The translations under genes and the position numbers were made by a program. Shown here piece after piece: positions 1 through 7,842 of a stretch of DNA of 64,000 nt (position 1 is its first letter; each line of letters begins with the position of its first letter). The stretch spans positions 1 through 64,000 of the forward strand of contig NZ_JAGPXT010000002.1 of NCBI RefSeq assembly GCF_018070465.1. The letters are read 5' to 3'. Source of the stretch: Micromonospora sp. C95. Lineage in GTDB: Bacteria; Actinomycetota; Actinomycetes; Mycobacteriales; Micromonosporaceae. The notes below the pieces were generated by a model. It made no database searches and had not been told where the DNA came from. It was given only the letters and a program-made list of their open reading frames with translations.

Positions 1-2
1 GC

Positions 3-119
3 ACCGGGCCGCCCGTGGGTACGTCGCCTCGGCTCTACAACGCCTGGGGCTTGGTTGACCTCATTGCCCGAGGTGTCTCCACCAACTCCCGCCAGGCACT
101 CCTCGTTTCACCTCCCTGA
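3..119 (+). CDS. C-terminal end of an unidentified gene (cut by window start)
   Basis: An open frame runs from the left edge to a TGA at 117-119. The last 38 residues contain the stretch GTSPRLYNAWGLVDLIARG, which reads like the end of a folded protein rather than random high-GC sequence. The start lies outside the window and I do not recognise the family. A frame this short could be chance, so the call is tentative. Confidence 0.3.
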   Translation, partial: TGPPVGTSPRLYNAWGLVDLIARGVSTNSRQALLVSPP

Positions 120-120
120 A

Positions 121-138
121 ATGCCGCCGACCGGGCGT
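121..138 (+). repeat. Interspersed short repeat, copy 1
   Basis: The sequence ATGCCGCCGACCGGGCGT lies directly after the stop of the preceding frame. Close relatives occur at 1054-1075, 3532-3551 and 4064-4085, with a more diverged one at 2442-2462, all in the same orientation. All copies are intergenic or at gene edges. Confidence 0.4.
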
Positions 139-186
139 GTCTCTCAGTAGTTGGGCATCAGGCTGTGGGTGCTCACGCTAGCCGCG

Positions 187-900
187 TTACACGACGCGGA
201 CGTGTAACGCCGTGGCGTCCGGTTCCGCGGCGAACCGCGCAGCGAAGTCGTCCTGCAACGAGAACAGCTCGGCCATGGGCACCGGCCGCCGGGTGGTGCC
301 AGCGAGGTTCTGGTGCGCTTCGCGCGACCACAGAAACGGGTAGACCGTTATGCCGTGCGACAAGGGCAACCCGCGTGTCTCCTCTTGCCAGCCTGGCCAG
401 CGCAGGGACTCGTAGAACTGGCTGGTACCACCCTCGGCGATCCACGACAGCCAAGCACCGTGACCAGCGCTGAGGGACTCCCACTCCAACGTGTCCGGCC
501 CGAAGTAGCACACCTCGCCGGGCTCCCCGGGGCGGCCGATGGTCGCCGGATCGGGGCCGTTGACCTCGAATCGTCCGCCGAGCACGTCGTAGCCGACCAC
601 CAGCGCCGCGGGCGCCTGCTCATCGCCCGGCAGGACGTTCACCTCCGCCAGCGAGGGCAGACCGCGCTCGCCACCACCGCCGAGCACACGCAGCCAGCCG
701 TCGTCGACCAGCAGACCACCGGTGTGCAATGCCAGCGCACCCAGCCGCGACCGCGTGGAGACCTGGAAGCGGTACAGGCTGTCATGCCCGACGGCTGCAG
801 AGACCGGCAAGATGTTGATCTGCGGATTCGACAGCAGTTCCATCTCGAGCGCTGGCCACGCCGGATCGGATGTAGCCTTCAGCTCCTCTACGTTGCGCAT
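187..900 (-). CDS. DUF2625 family protein
   Basis: Cytosolic protein of about 237 residues and unknown biochemical function. The N-terminus MRNVEELKATSDPAWP, the central TGGLLVDDGWLRVLG and the later CYFGPDTLEWESL and FYESLRWPGW segments match my memory of the DUF2625 family pattern. The open frame extends upstream to 984, but that extension is low-complexity and unlike the family. The ATG at 900 is preferred because it begins the conserved region and has a CATGAT box six bases before it, consistent with a leaderless transcript. It stands alone, with unrelated genes on both sides. Confidence 0.8.
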   Translation of the reverse strand: MRNVEELKATSDPAWPALEMELLSNPQINILPVSAAVGHDSLYRFQVSTRSRLGALALHTGGLLVDDGWLRVLGGGGERGLPSLAEVNVLPGDEQAPAALVVGYDVLGGRFEVNGPDPATIGRPGEPGEVCYFGPDTLEWESLSAGHGAWLSWIAEGGTSQFYESLRWPGWQEETRGLPLSHGITVYPFLWSREAHQNLAGTTRRPVPMAELFSLQDDFAARFAAEPDATALHVRVV

Positions 901-1053
901 CCGATCATCATGCCCCGGCCGCTGCACGTCGGCGAAGTGTGTCCCGCTGACCCGCTGATCCCGGTCGAGCAGCCTGACTGCCACCAGGTGGAGTTGGTTT
1001 GTGGGTCGTGCGAGGCGCGCTCATCTGGCCTCTGTGCGAGGGGACGGGCGACC

Positions 1054-1121
1054 ATGCCACCGACCGTCCGTTACGCAGCGTCACGACAACCGGGTCACGC
1101 CGACGCCCGGTCGTGCCGATG
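1054..1121 (+). repeat. Direct repeat upstream of the Sel1 gene
   Basis: The element starts with ATGCCACCGACCGTCCGTTACG and ends with CGGTCGTGCCGATG at 1108-1121. The same 14-mer recurs at 2495-2508, also about 53 bases after an ATGC...GCGTCACG block. The two copies bracket the Sel1-repeat gene. The middle of the element is diverged. Confidence 0.4.
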
Positions 1122-1177
1122 TGCGCGCATTCGGTTTCCGGTGAATCGGATGCGTTCGTGACGTCGTCCGGAGGCCC

Positions 1178-1183
1178 TACACT
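1178..1183 (+). promoter_or_regulatory. Candidate -10 box for leaderless Sel1 mRNA
   Basis: TACACT sits seven bases before the GTG at 1191, the spacing expected when transcription begins at the start codon. No Shine-Dalgarno sequence is present. No convincing -35 element was seen. Confidence 0.45.
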
Positions 1184-1190
1184 GCCGATC

Positions 1191-2384
1191 GTGGCGTTGA
1201 CGGCGTACGAGCAGGGTCTGTTGGCTGTTGAGCGGCGGGAGTACGGGGCGGCTCGGGAGCTGTTGGAGTTGGCTGGCGACGACCCTGATGCGTTGTTGCT
1301 GTCAGCTCAGCTTGCCGGAGAAGGGCTCGGCGGGCCGGTGGACCCGGCCAGGAAGCTGTCGCTGTACGAGCGTGCCGCCGATCTGGGCAGCGCGGAGGCC
1401 GCATACAACCTCGGGGCGATCCACGCGAACGCGCGACGGTACGCGGTCGGGTTGACCTGGTACCGCCGCGCGGCGGATCTCGGTGATTCCGGGGGCCTTC
1501 GTATGGCCGGCATCATGTACGCCACCGGGCAGGGGGTCACGGCAGACTTCGTCGAAGCGGAACGGCTACTGCTGGCGGCCGCGGTGACCGACGCAGGTCA
1601 GGTCTCGTTCGACCTCGGGACGCTGTACGCCGGTCAGCGGCATGACCCGGTCCTTGCGGCGCAGTGGTTCCTGCGCGCGGTGAAGGAGGGGGACACGCGA
1701 GCGCTGCGGCAACTGGAGTTGCTCGTGCCGCGTCTGCGTGAGCTGTCGGCGGATCAGAGCCGTGCCCGGACGATGCTCGGCGTCATTCTTGCGTTTCACC
1801 TCGACGAGCAGGTCGCCGGTGCTGAGCTGCTGGAGGTCGCCGCCGCCGACGGTGACCCGGAGGCGCAGCGCGCGCTGGCGTTTCTGCTCGACGGCGGCGC
1901 CGACGGGCTGGGCGACACGACCCGGGCGATGGCGCTGTATCGGGCGGCGGCGCAGGCCGGTGACGGATACGCGGCCTACAACCTCGGCGTCAAGGAAAGC
2001 GATCACCACGAGGCTGTGCGGTGGCTTCGGCGGGCAGCGGAAGCCGGAGTGCATGAGGCATACCCGCATCTCGCGAACCACCTCAGCGAGCTTGATATCG
2101 ATGACGAGGCGTTGCGGTGGTACGTCCGGGGCGCCGAGATCGGGCACCAGGGTTGCATGTTCGCGGCAGCCTGCTGGTACCGCGACGGCTTCGGTGGTCC
2201 CGTCAACCTCGTCCAGGCGCTGCGTTGGTACCTCGCCATGCTCAGCGCCGGCAATGGCGACGGCATCCATGAGGCACACAAGATCGTCCCGATGATGACC
2301 GACGACCAGATCCACGAGGCCGGTCGCCTCGCTGGACGAATCTCCGAAGCCGACGTCTTCGTCGCTCGCCGACACGCGATTTGA
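1191..2384 (+). CDS. Sel1-repeat (TPR-like) protein
   Basis: Protein of about 397 residues made almost wholly of Sel1-type helical repeats. Recurrent A-x-x-x-Y/W-x-R/L-A-A-x-x-G-x-x-x-A units are visible, for example YERAADLGSAEAAYNLG, WYRRAADLGDSGGLRMAG and YRAAAQAGDGYAAYNLG, about nine copies in all. Such repeats form a solenoid used as a protein-interaction scaffold; no catalytic domain is attached. It has no signal peptide or membrane segment, so it is probably cytosolic. The frame is open further upstream to 999, but GTG 1191 is favoured by the -10 box seven bases before it and because the repeats start right after it. Direct repeats flank the gene on both sides. Confidence 0.8.
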   Translation: MALTAYEQGLLAVERREYGAARELLELAGDDPDALLLSAQLAGEGLGGPVDPARKLSLYERAADLGSAEAAYNLGAIHANARRYAVGLTWYRRAADLGDSGGLRMAGIMYATGQGVTADFVEAERLLLAAAVTDAGQVSFDLGTLYAGQRHDPVLAAQWFLRAVKEGDTRALRQLELLVPRLRELSADQSRARTMLGVILAFHLDEQVAGAELLEVAAADGDPEAQRALAFLLDGGADGLGDTTRAMALYRAAAQAGDGYAAYNLGVKESDHHEAVRWLRRAAEAGVHEAYPHLANHLSELDIDDEALRWYVRGAEIGHQGCMFAAACWYRDGFGGPVNLVQALRWYLAMLSAGNGDGIHEAHKIVPMMTDDQIHEAGRLAGRISEADVFVARRHAI

Positions 2385-2441
2385 CCCCTGCCCGACGTAC
2401 GGCCCGGCCCACCAGCGATTCTCACGACCGAATGCGCGCTC

Positions 2442-2508
2442 ATGCGCAAGTCGGGCGTCACGTCGCGTGACGCAATGCGGTGAGGTCGAGCGCGCGGTCG
2501 TGCCGATG
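2442..2508 (+). repeat. Direct repeat downstream of the Sel1 gene
   Basis: Partner of the element at 1054-1121, sharing the 14-mer CGGTCGTGCCGATG at 2495-2508 and an ATGC...CGGGCGTCACG block at 2442-2462. It also contains a small inverted repeat, GCGTCAC (2455-2461) and GTGACGC (2467-2473), that could form a weak hairpin about 70 bases after the Sel1 stop codon. Confidence 0.35.
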
Positions 2509-2664
2509 ACAGTGCGTCACTGAGCCCCTGATGCGGCCGACACCGGCGGACCGGCGAAATTCACCGCGTACGTTGTATACGCCAACAGACGAACGCGACG
2601 GGCCGTGCTGCTATGACGGTGTGGAGTCCTCCTCATCGGCGTCACAGGGTGGCCGGTGCGTCAG

Positions 2665-3405
2665 TCAGGCCGTGGCGGGCATCCACCGCTCGAGCAGCGT
2701 GGGGTCGGCAACGATGGACTCAACCTGACGACGCTCCTCCATAGTCAGGCTGAGTTGCCGAAGCCTGGCGCCCCACTCCGGCACCCGTTCCGACTCCTCC
2801 AGTGCCGTCGACAGCTCGATGAGCACGGCCAGCGCCATTGCCTGCTGCACGGCCGGTGCGCTGTCGCCGTGGCGGCGCAGGCCCGAGTTCAGGGCTCGGA
2901 AGGCATGCCGGTCGTCGTTCTTGAACTCGCGCAGGATCCGCGCGTTGTCCAGAACCCGGGCAAGCCCTTGCAGCTGCTTGGAGCCGCCGTACTCCAACTC
3001 CGTCGGCTCGTCCCGCTGGATGAAAATGATCGAGTTTCCCGACGGATCCGTGACGGTGAACCGTGAGGCCCCGGGCCGGTACCGCGTTATCCGAGGTAGC
3101 CCTTTGGCAAGCACCTTTCCGTACGTGCGGCGCATCGCCTCGGTGAACGCTGCATGGTACGGCGCGACCGTATCGACCATTACCAGGCATCCGCCGGTGT
3201 TCTCCGACGGGTCCAGGTTGCTGGACGCGCGCCCGTAGTGCAGCTCGAAACCGCGCCACCGGAACGCCAGGTACAGGTAGGGCTTCGTCTGTTCGTAGGT
3301 CACGGCGAAGCCCATGGCGCGCCAGAAGGCCAGGGTTTCCTCCGGTGCCACACAGGGCAGCATCGGCACGGTGGTCTCGTTGGGCTGGACACCTTCGTCA
3401 AGCAT
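2665..3405 (-). CDS. VOC-family (glyoxalase/bleomycin-resistance-like) protein, copy A
   Basis: Protein of about 246 residues. Residues 10-130 form a vicinal-oxygen-chelate (glyoxalase / bleomycin-resistance) domain, with VPMLPCVAPEETLAFWRAMGF at the first beta-alpha unit and FTVTDPSGNSIIFIQR at the last strand. A C-terminal part of about 100 residues is all-helical and rich in Leu and Arg, and is not part of the usual fold. The family covers metal-dependent lyases, dioxygenases and drug-binding resistance proteins; the substrate cannot be read from sequence. A GTG exists at 3414, but ATG 3405 has GAGGTG at ideal spacing. The gene at 7843-8562 is a paralogue with the same architecture. Confidence 0.75.
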   Translation of the reverse strand: MLDEGVQPNETTVPMLPCVAPEETLAFWRAMGFAVTYEQTKPYLYLAFRWRGFELHYGRASSNLDPSENTGGCLVMVDTVAPYHAAFTEAMRRTYGKVLAKGLPRITRYRPGASRFTVTDPSGNSIIFIQRDEPTELEYGGSKQLQGLARVLDNARILREFKNDDRHAFRALNSGLRRHGDSAPAVQQAMALAVLIELSTALEESERVPEWGARLRQLSLTMEERRQVESIVADPTLLERWMPATA

Positions 3406-3531
3406 CGTCAGCACCTCATTTGTTCAACAGGGCAGGCGACGCAGCAGTCTGCCAAACCCGCGACCATCACGCACATGCGAGAACTCGACGATCGTTGCGG
3501 ACTTGACAGAGCTGCATCGTCGCGCACGCTC

Positions 3532-3551
3532 ATGCCGCCGAGCGGGCGTCG
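3532..3551 (+). repeat. Interspersed short repeat, copy
   Basis: ATGCCGCCGAGCGGGCGTCG lies in the gap between the VOC gene and the next minus-strand gene. It belongs to the same short family as the elements at 121, 1054 and 4064. Confidence 0.35.
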
Positions 3552-3568
3552 TTGCCTGCGGTGCTCCG

Positions 3569-4027
3569 TCAGTAGTGACTGAAGACCTGGCGAACCGTGA
3601 TGCCAAGCACGGTCGACACTTGCGCTGCCTCGTCGGGCGACAACCAGCCACGGCCTGGATCGCGAACCTGAAGTTCGAATCGCGCAAAGGCGGCTGGCCA
3701 GGAGTACTCCAAGTCGTTGAGCGAAACGGTGGCACTGCAGCACGGTGTCACGGCATCCAATGTCGCAAAGCGAGTGGCATAGGCATCGTCCATGCGCTCC
3801 TGCCACCAGTCGGAATCCAGCGAAGCCGCGCAGACCGGGCAGCCGACTGCCTCGAAGTTGACGCCCTGGTCGATGAACGTAACGTCGGCGTACCGGCAGG
3901 CGACCAGCTCTCCCGCGTCCGGACACATCGCCGAGACGACCTCGGCCGCAGCATCCACGGCGTCCTCGGCCGGCACCCAATCTGGCACGGTCGGCACGAC
4001 ACGAAGGAGACTTTCACTCACGCCCAT
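3569..4027 (-). CDS. Hypothetical protein with paired Cys motifs
   Basis: Protein of about 152 residues that I do not recognise by name. It is acidic and Trp-rich, with a CPVC motif and, about 35 residues later, a CC pair (TPCCSAT). Four cysteines in that arrangement could bind zinc. The C-terminus has helical character (SPDEAAQVSTVLGITVRQVF). The frame is open upstream to 4393, but that part is Pro/Arg-rich and not protein-like, so the ATG at 4027 (MGVSESLLRVVPTVPDW) was chosen; CAGGAT next to it is only a weak ribosome site. The neighbours are unrelated single genes. Confidence 0.55.
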   Translation of the reverse strand: MGVSESLLRVVPTVPDWVPAEDAVDAAAEVVSAMCPDAGELVACRYADVTFIDQGVNFEAVGCPVCAASLDSDWWQERMDDAYATRFATLDAVTPCCSATVSLNDLEYSWPAAFARFELQVRDPGRGWLSPDEAAQVSTVLGITVRQVFSHY

Positions 4028-4063
4028 ATCCTGTACCAGCTGACGCCAAGCCGATATCCGCAC

Positions 4064-4085
4064 ATGCCGCCGACCGAGCGTCACG
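4064..4085 (+). repeat. Interspersed short repeat, copy
   Basis: This copy reads ATGCCGCCGACCGAGCGTCA followed by CG and is the closest match to the copy at 121-138. It lies upstream of the divergently oriented genes at 4027 (minus) and 4276 (plus). Confidence 0.4.
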
Positions 4086-4275
4086 GTAAGTGATCGATAT
4101 GCTCGTTGTGATCGACGCGCGGTAGCCGCCGTGTCACCGTTCGGAGGCCGGCAGGGTTTCCCGTAGCTCACCCGGCCAGCCCCCGCCCACTCGCGGATCT
4201 GTCCATCCACTTGAGGGCGCCAACGCCGGTTGCCATGCCGTTGGGGTGGTGACGGAGACCCGGCAGACTTGCACC

Positions 4276-4701
4276 ATGAGTTCTCGGCGGTTTGTCTTCC
4301 TGGACCCTGATGGCATGGCCGGGGGGTGGCTGTATGTGGTTGTGGAGGCGGGCACCGGGGTGTTTTATCAGCAGCAGTACGGCGGCACAGCATGTCGGCA
4401 GGGGCAGGTGGAAGGCTTCCTCGTCCCGATAGCGGGCGACGGTGCGTTTGACGTACTACGCCAGTTGTTCGAGAAGGACTTCCGTGGAGCCGGCACCTGG
4501 ACCCATCCGTGGCGAGGCGAGGAGCGGGACAGGCTTAGTCGCATCATCGGCGGCCTTTCGTACTGGGCGTGCGATGGACACAGCGAGGAGCCGTACGCCC
4601 TGCGGCTGGACGAGAGCCGGATCCGTGAGGCCGATGAGGCATGGGTTCCGGTGATCACTCCCGACGGCCCTGGGGTGCTGGTGTGGCGCAACTCGGACTG
4701 A
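4276..4701 (+). CDS. DUF6210 family protein
   Basis: Protein of about 141 residues and unknown function. FVFLDPDGMAGGWLYVVVEA followed by a GVFYQQQYGG segment and VEGFLVPI fits the DUF6210 pattern as I recall it. No membrane segment or signal peptide is visible. The ATG at 4276 is preferred over the upstream in-frame GTG because the conserved region starts there and CAGACT lies six bases before it, another leaderless arrangement, with TTGGGG 17 bases further upstream. Confidence 0.65.
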   Translation: MSSRRFVFLDPDGMAGGWLYVVVEAGTGVFYQQQYGGTACRQGQVEGFLVPIAGDGAFDVLRQLFEKDFRGAGTWTHPWRGEERDRLSRIIGGLSYWACDGHSEEPYALRLDESRIREADEAWVPVITPDGPGVLVWRNSD

Positions 4702-4709
4702 GCTTCGAC

Positions 4710-4946
4710 TCATGCGAACCAGCGGAACTCGTGGGCGAAGTGCGCATGAATGGAGTAATCGGCATATACCGCTAGGTATCCGGCGGATGCGAGCCGTCCG
4801 GCCGGGGGATTCCCCTCGCCGGAGGGGCCGTCTTCAACCGAAGCCCCTACGGCTGCCGGGCGCACCAACCGGGTGAGCATCGACATCAATACGACCTCCC
4901 AGATCGCGGACCACCAGTGCCCAGCGCCGAGTGGATGATCATGCAC
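4710..4946 (-). CDS. Small hypothetical protein (78 aa)
   Basis: A GTG at 4946 opens a 78-codon frame beginning HDHPLGAGHWWSAIWEVVLM and ending AHFAHEFRWFA. Aromatic-rich, helical segments make it look more like a real protein than a shadow frame. The frame is open much further upstream, but that portion is Arg/Pro-rich and unlike a protein. I do not recognise the family. It converges with the DUF6210 gene, nine bases away. Confidence 0.45.
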   Translation of the reverse strand: MHDHPLGAGHWWSAIWEVVLMSMLTRLVRPAAVGASVEDGPSGEGNPPAGRLASAGYLAVYADYSIHAHFAHEFRWFA

Positions 4947-5034
4947 GCTATGCTGCAACAGGTGCGACCTGGTCTGCGAGATATAGGCACCTGATGGTGG
5001 TCGCCGTGTGCGATCGGGTGGAACGATCAGGACC

Positions 5035-5154
5035 ATGGCGTCGTTCCGGCTCTTGCGGCAGACCAACCGGTCCCCCCGGTACACCCACGTCACCGTCGAG
5101 GTCGCTGCCGCCGCTGGCCGCAGCGGATGGATCCGTAGCGGAGCGGAGCGCTGA
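5035..5154 (+). CDS. Tiny ORF translationally coupled to next gene
   Basis: A 39-codon frame from ATG 5035 ends with a TGA that overlaps the ATG of the next gene (TGATG at 5152-5156). The peptide begins MASFRLLRQTNRSPRY and ends GWIRSGAER. AACGAT lies seven bases before its ATG, matching the leaderless pattern of nearby genes. It could be a genuine small leader-type protein, a truncated gene, or chance. Confidence 0.3.
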   Translation: MASFRLLRQTNRSPRYTHVTVEVAAAAGRSGWIRSGAER

Positions 5155-5627
5155 TGATCACGGGATACGACACGGTTCTCATCACGGGCGCACCGGTCCA
5201 CGCTGGCATTCGAATGATGCTGGACGACCTGCATGGCAGATGGCCGAAGATGTTGGTCGCCCTGGGCGGGAACCACGTCGGGCCCTTTCTTCCATGGCGG
5301 ACGACGCGGGCGCAGGTACCGGCTGGCGCAGGTGAGGTGTACGTCGCGCGCGATGCGGAGATGGAGCGGCGCTGGGACGATCTCGGGTACTCGCTCATGG
5401 AGCAAGCCGAGGGACCGTTCGCAGTGCTCTACCAGTCCTCCAGCCAGCTGGCGGTCGAGATTCAGCTCAATGAAGATCCCTACGAACGAGAAGGATTTAG
5501 CTTCGAGCCCTACCCGGCGACGTTGGTCACCGCCGGGCTGTCGCTGGTCACTCTCGTTACGCCGGACGTGGACAGCCCTTTCAGTCAAGGTTTGCTCAAC
5601 GCGCTCAGACAGGCGCTGATCAGTTAA
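5154..5627 (+). CDS. Hypothetical protein (157 aa)
   Basis: Cytosolic protein of about 157 residues that I cannot assign. It has mixed alpha/beta character with hydrophobic strands (MITGYDTVLITGAPVHAG, GPFAVLYQSSSQLAVEIQL, LVTAGLSLVTLVTP) and no signal peptide. GCGGAG sits eight bases before the ATG, and the start codon overlaps the stop of the 39-codon frame upstream, suggesting translational coupling. Confidence 0.55.
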   Translation: MITGYDTVLITGAPVHAGIRMMLDDLHGRWPKMLVALGGNHVGPFLPWRTTRAQVPAGAGEVYVARDAEMERRWDDLGYSLMEQAEGPFAVLYQSSSQLAVEIQLNEDPYEREGFSFEPYPATLVTAGLSLVTLVTPDVDSPFSQGLLNALRQALIS

Positions 5628-5938
5628 GCAGGCGGCTGATCCTTCCGCTGCGACCTATCGCTGAGCATCCTCATCTACCGCATCGAGCGTGTGGGCAGGC
5701 GGTGTACCCGTCGCTGCCGGTGGCCGAGCCTTGCTGGGCGCGGACGTTCGGCTCTCCGAGGAGGATGCGTCGATCTGGAGGTCGCGACGCTGCTGCGGGT
5801 GAGCTACGACCTGTACTTCTGGCCGTCTGGGGCAGCAGCGAATCCCCGGCGGCAAGGGTACCCACCCTGAGGTCGCGGCAGCAGGTTCGGGGTGCTGCTC
5901 CGGGGAGATCCGGATCCACGCGCGTAGCAGGGAGATCG
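5628..5938. other. Intergenic stretch with a possible frameshifted gene relic
   Basis: No intact gene was found. On the plus strand one frame reads RALLGADVRLSEEDAS near 5730-5772, and a second frame continues as DLEVATLLRVSYDLYFWPSG from about 5772 to 5830. Joined by one frameshift they look like a single acidic, helical protein segment, so this may be the remains of a decayed gene. The rest shows nothing recognisable. Confidence 0.3.
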
Positions 5939-6769
5939 ATGATGGGCGTCGTGGCGACCAATTGGACATCCCCGCAGATCCGCCTTCGTCGGCCTCTCGT
6001 CGTGTTCTTCGCTCTGACCTTCTTGTTCGGCTGGGGGGCTCTGGCGTCCCTGATCGCATTCGGCGGTCTCATGGAGCCGGTCTTCGGCCCTCCGTCCGGC
6101 ACGCACCCGGTTTTCGTCCTGGCCGTGTACTCCCCCGAGTTCGCGGCCCTCTACGTCATCTGGCGGGAGGGCGGCCTGCGCGATGTCCGGGACCATCTGC
6201 GCCGTCTGGCCCTGTGGCGGATGCCTGCCGGATGGTGGTGGTTCCTGCTGCTTGCGATGCCGGCGGGCAAGTACGTGAGCGCGCTGCTGAATGGGACGGC
6301 GGGCGAGTTCCCCTTCTCGCCGTGGTACATGGTCCTGCCCGCGCTGATCCCGGCGCTCCTCCTCGGGCCGATCGAGGAACTCGGCTGGCGCGGTTACGCC
6401 CAGCCGATGCTGCAACGTCGGGTCAACCCCTTGGTGACCAGCCTGATCCTCGGATTCTTCTGGGGGCTGTGGCATCTGCCCGCGTTCCTGCTCAGCGGCA
6501 CCCCGCAGAGCGCATGGTCCTTCGGCCCATTCATGCTCGGTGCGTTCGCGCTATCGATCATCATGACGCCCCTGTTCAACGTTTCCGGCGGCAGCATCCT
6601 CATTCCCGCCCTGTTCCACTTTCAGGCCAACATCCCCGCCTACCCTGAGGGGCAGCCGTGGGAAAACTACGTGTTCGCTGTCGTGGCAGTGGTCATGGTG
6701 ATCTGGAAGCGGGACCACTTCTTCTCCCGCGAGGGTGCCGTCACCGACGTCGTCCTCCGTACCCGCTGA
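5939..6769 (+). CDS. CPBP-family intramembrane glutamic protease
   Basis: Integral membrane protein of about 276 residues with roughly seven or eight hydrophobic helices. It carries the CPBP/Abi (CAAX protease-like) signature: EELGWRGY supplies the paired glutamates and arginine, FFWGLWHLP the first catalytic histidine, and NVSGGSILIPALFH the downstream Asn/His motif. Family members cleave peptides within the membrane; some confer bacteriocin self-immunity or process prenylated peptides. The substrate is unknown. The frame is open upstream to 5702 without protein character. ATG 5939 or 5942 follows GGGAG at good spacing. It stands alone. Confidence 0.8.
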   Translation: MMGVVATNWTSPQIRLRRPLVVFFALTFLFGWGALASLIAFGGLMEPVFGPPSGTHPVFVLAVYSPEFAALYVIWREGGLRDVRDHLRRLALWRMPAGWWWFLLLAMPAGKYVSALLNGTAGEFPFSPWYMVLPALIPALLLGPIEELGWRGYAQPMLQRRVNPLVTSLILGFFWGLWHLPAFLLSGTPQSAWSFGPFMLGAFALSIIMTPLFNVSGGSILIPALFHFQANIPAYPEGQPWENYVFAVVAVVMVIWKRDHFFSREGAVTDVVLRTR

Positions 6770-7073
6770 CCTCTCGCGCCCAAGCGCGCAGCGGCGCGCC
6801 CGCAGAGATGTGCACTCCGGACACTGTCTCAAGGAAGCTGTCATCGGGCGGGGCCGTTGAGCTGGTGTTCGACAGCTTCAGTGACTGGTTGGCGGGCGCG
6901 TCTCATTGGAGATGGCTCGGCACAACCGGATGCCGTGCGTTGTCCGTGACGGTGTGGCCGGCGCGGCGCGCCGGTGGGCAACGACCGCATTATGTTGCCC
7001 GCGATCTCGGGTACCCCGATCTGCCGCGAGTTGCGGTGTACAGGGGCATCGCGGCGGTGAGATCCTGGGCGGC
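6770..7073. other. Intergenic stretch, nothing recognised
   Basis: About 300 bases between the CPBP protease and the DinB-family gene. Short open frames are present on both strands, but none has protein-like composition or a ribosome site. GATCCT at 7061-7066, seven bases before the next start codon, is a candidate -10 box. Confidence 0.4.
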
Positions 7074-7652
7074 ATGACAGACCCCGACGCCAAGGCGAAT
7101 CTCCATCGGTATCTTCGGGAGGCCCGTGAGGCACTGCTCGGGAAGCTCGACGGGCTGTCGGAGTACGACCTCAGGCGCCCGCTCGTGCCGACCGGGACGA
7201 ACCTGCTCGGGCTGGTCAAGCACCTGGCCTCGGTGACCGCCGGGTATTTCGGCGAGGTGTTCGACCGCCCCTTTCCCGAGCCCGTCGCGGGCCTGAACGA
7301 AGACGCGGAGCCGAACACGGACATGTGGGCCGCGGCCGACGAGTCCCGCGACGACATCATCGGCCTGTGGCACCGAGTCTGGGCACATGCCGACGCCACG
7401 ATCGAGACGCTCCCGATCGACGCGCCCGGCTCGGTGCGCTGGTGGGGCCACACGCCGGTGACGCTGCAGCACATTCTCGTACACATGCTCGCCGAGCTGA
7501 ACCGGCACGCCGGACACGCCGACATCGTGCGCGAGCTGATCGACGGCCAGGTCGGTTGGCGGCGGCCCGGCGACAACGTCGTCGAGGGCGACGAGACGTG
7601 GTGGGCCGCCTACCACGAGAGGCTGGAATCCACCGCGCGCGAGTTCGCCTGA
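7074..7652 (+). CDS. DinB/DUF664 family putative metalloprotein
   Basis: Protein of about 192 residues of the DinB/YfiT four-helix-bundle superfamily (DUF664 branch). These proteins usually hold a divalent metal with three histidines and include mycothiol- or bacillithiol-dependent transferases. The N-terminal helix with LRRPLVPTGTNLLGLVKHLA supplies one histidine, and HILVHMLAELNRHAGHADI gives the clustered H-x3-H pair typical of the family. The substrate is unknown. ATG 7074 is chosen because the conserved N-terminus starts there and GATCCT lies seven bases upstream (leaderless). The open frame further upstream is not protein-like. Confidence 0.75.
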   Translation: MTDPDAKANLHRYLREAREALLGKLDGLSEYDLRRPLVPTGTNLLGLVKHLASVTAGYFGEVFDRPFPEPVAGLNEDAEPNTDMWAAADESRDDIIGLWHRVWAHADATIETLPIDAPGSVRWWGHTPVTLQHILVHMLAELNRHAGHADIVRELIDGQVGWRRPGDNVVEGDETWWAAYHERLESTAREFA

Positions 7653-7682
7653 GGACGCGCGTACGGTCTCGCGGCGCGGCCA

Positions 7683-7701
7683 GGCGGCCAGCGTGGCCGC
7701 C
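7683..7701. terminator. Hairpin downstream of the DinB gene
   Basis: GGCGGCCA, a 3-base loop and TGGCCGCC form a perfect 8-bp stem about 30 bases after the stop codon. There is no U-tract, as is common in high-GC actinomycetes. Confidence 0.45.
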
Positions 7702-7842
7702 TCCGGCCCGCGAAACTGAGTTCGTTCACGGCGTCGCCCCAGGTGCCCATCTGGGCTGGCATCTCAGTCGTCGGGGAGCCGTGCTCCCGGGCCACCCAGC
7801 GTCCGGACGTAGCCGAGATGAGGGAGGCGTTCGTGTGGTGAG

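Noticed and set aside
4028-4393. N-terminal extension of the hypothetical gene at 3569-4027
   Set aside because: Pro/Arg/Gln-rich with no protein character and overlapping the divergent DUF6210 gene.
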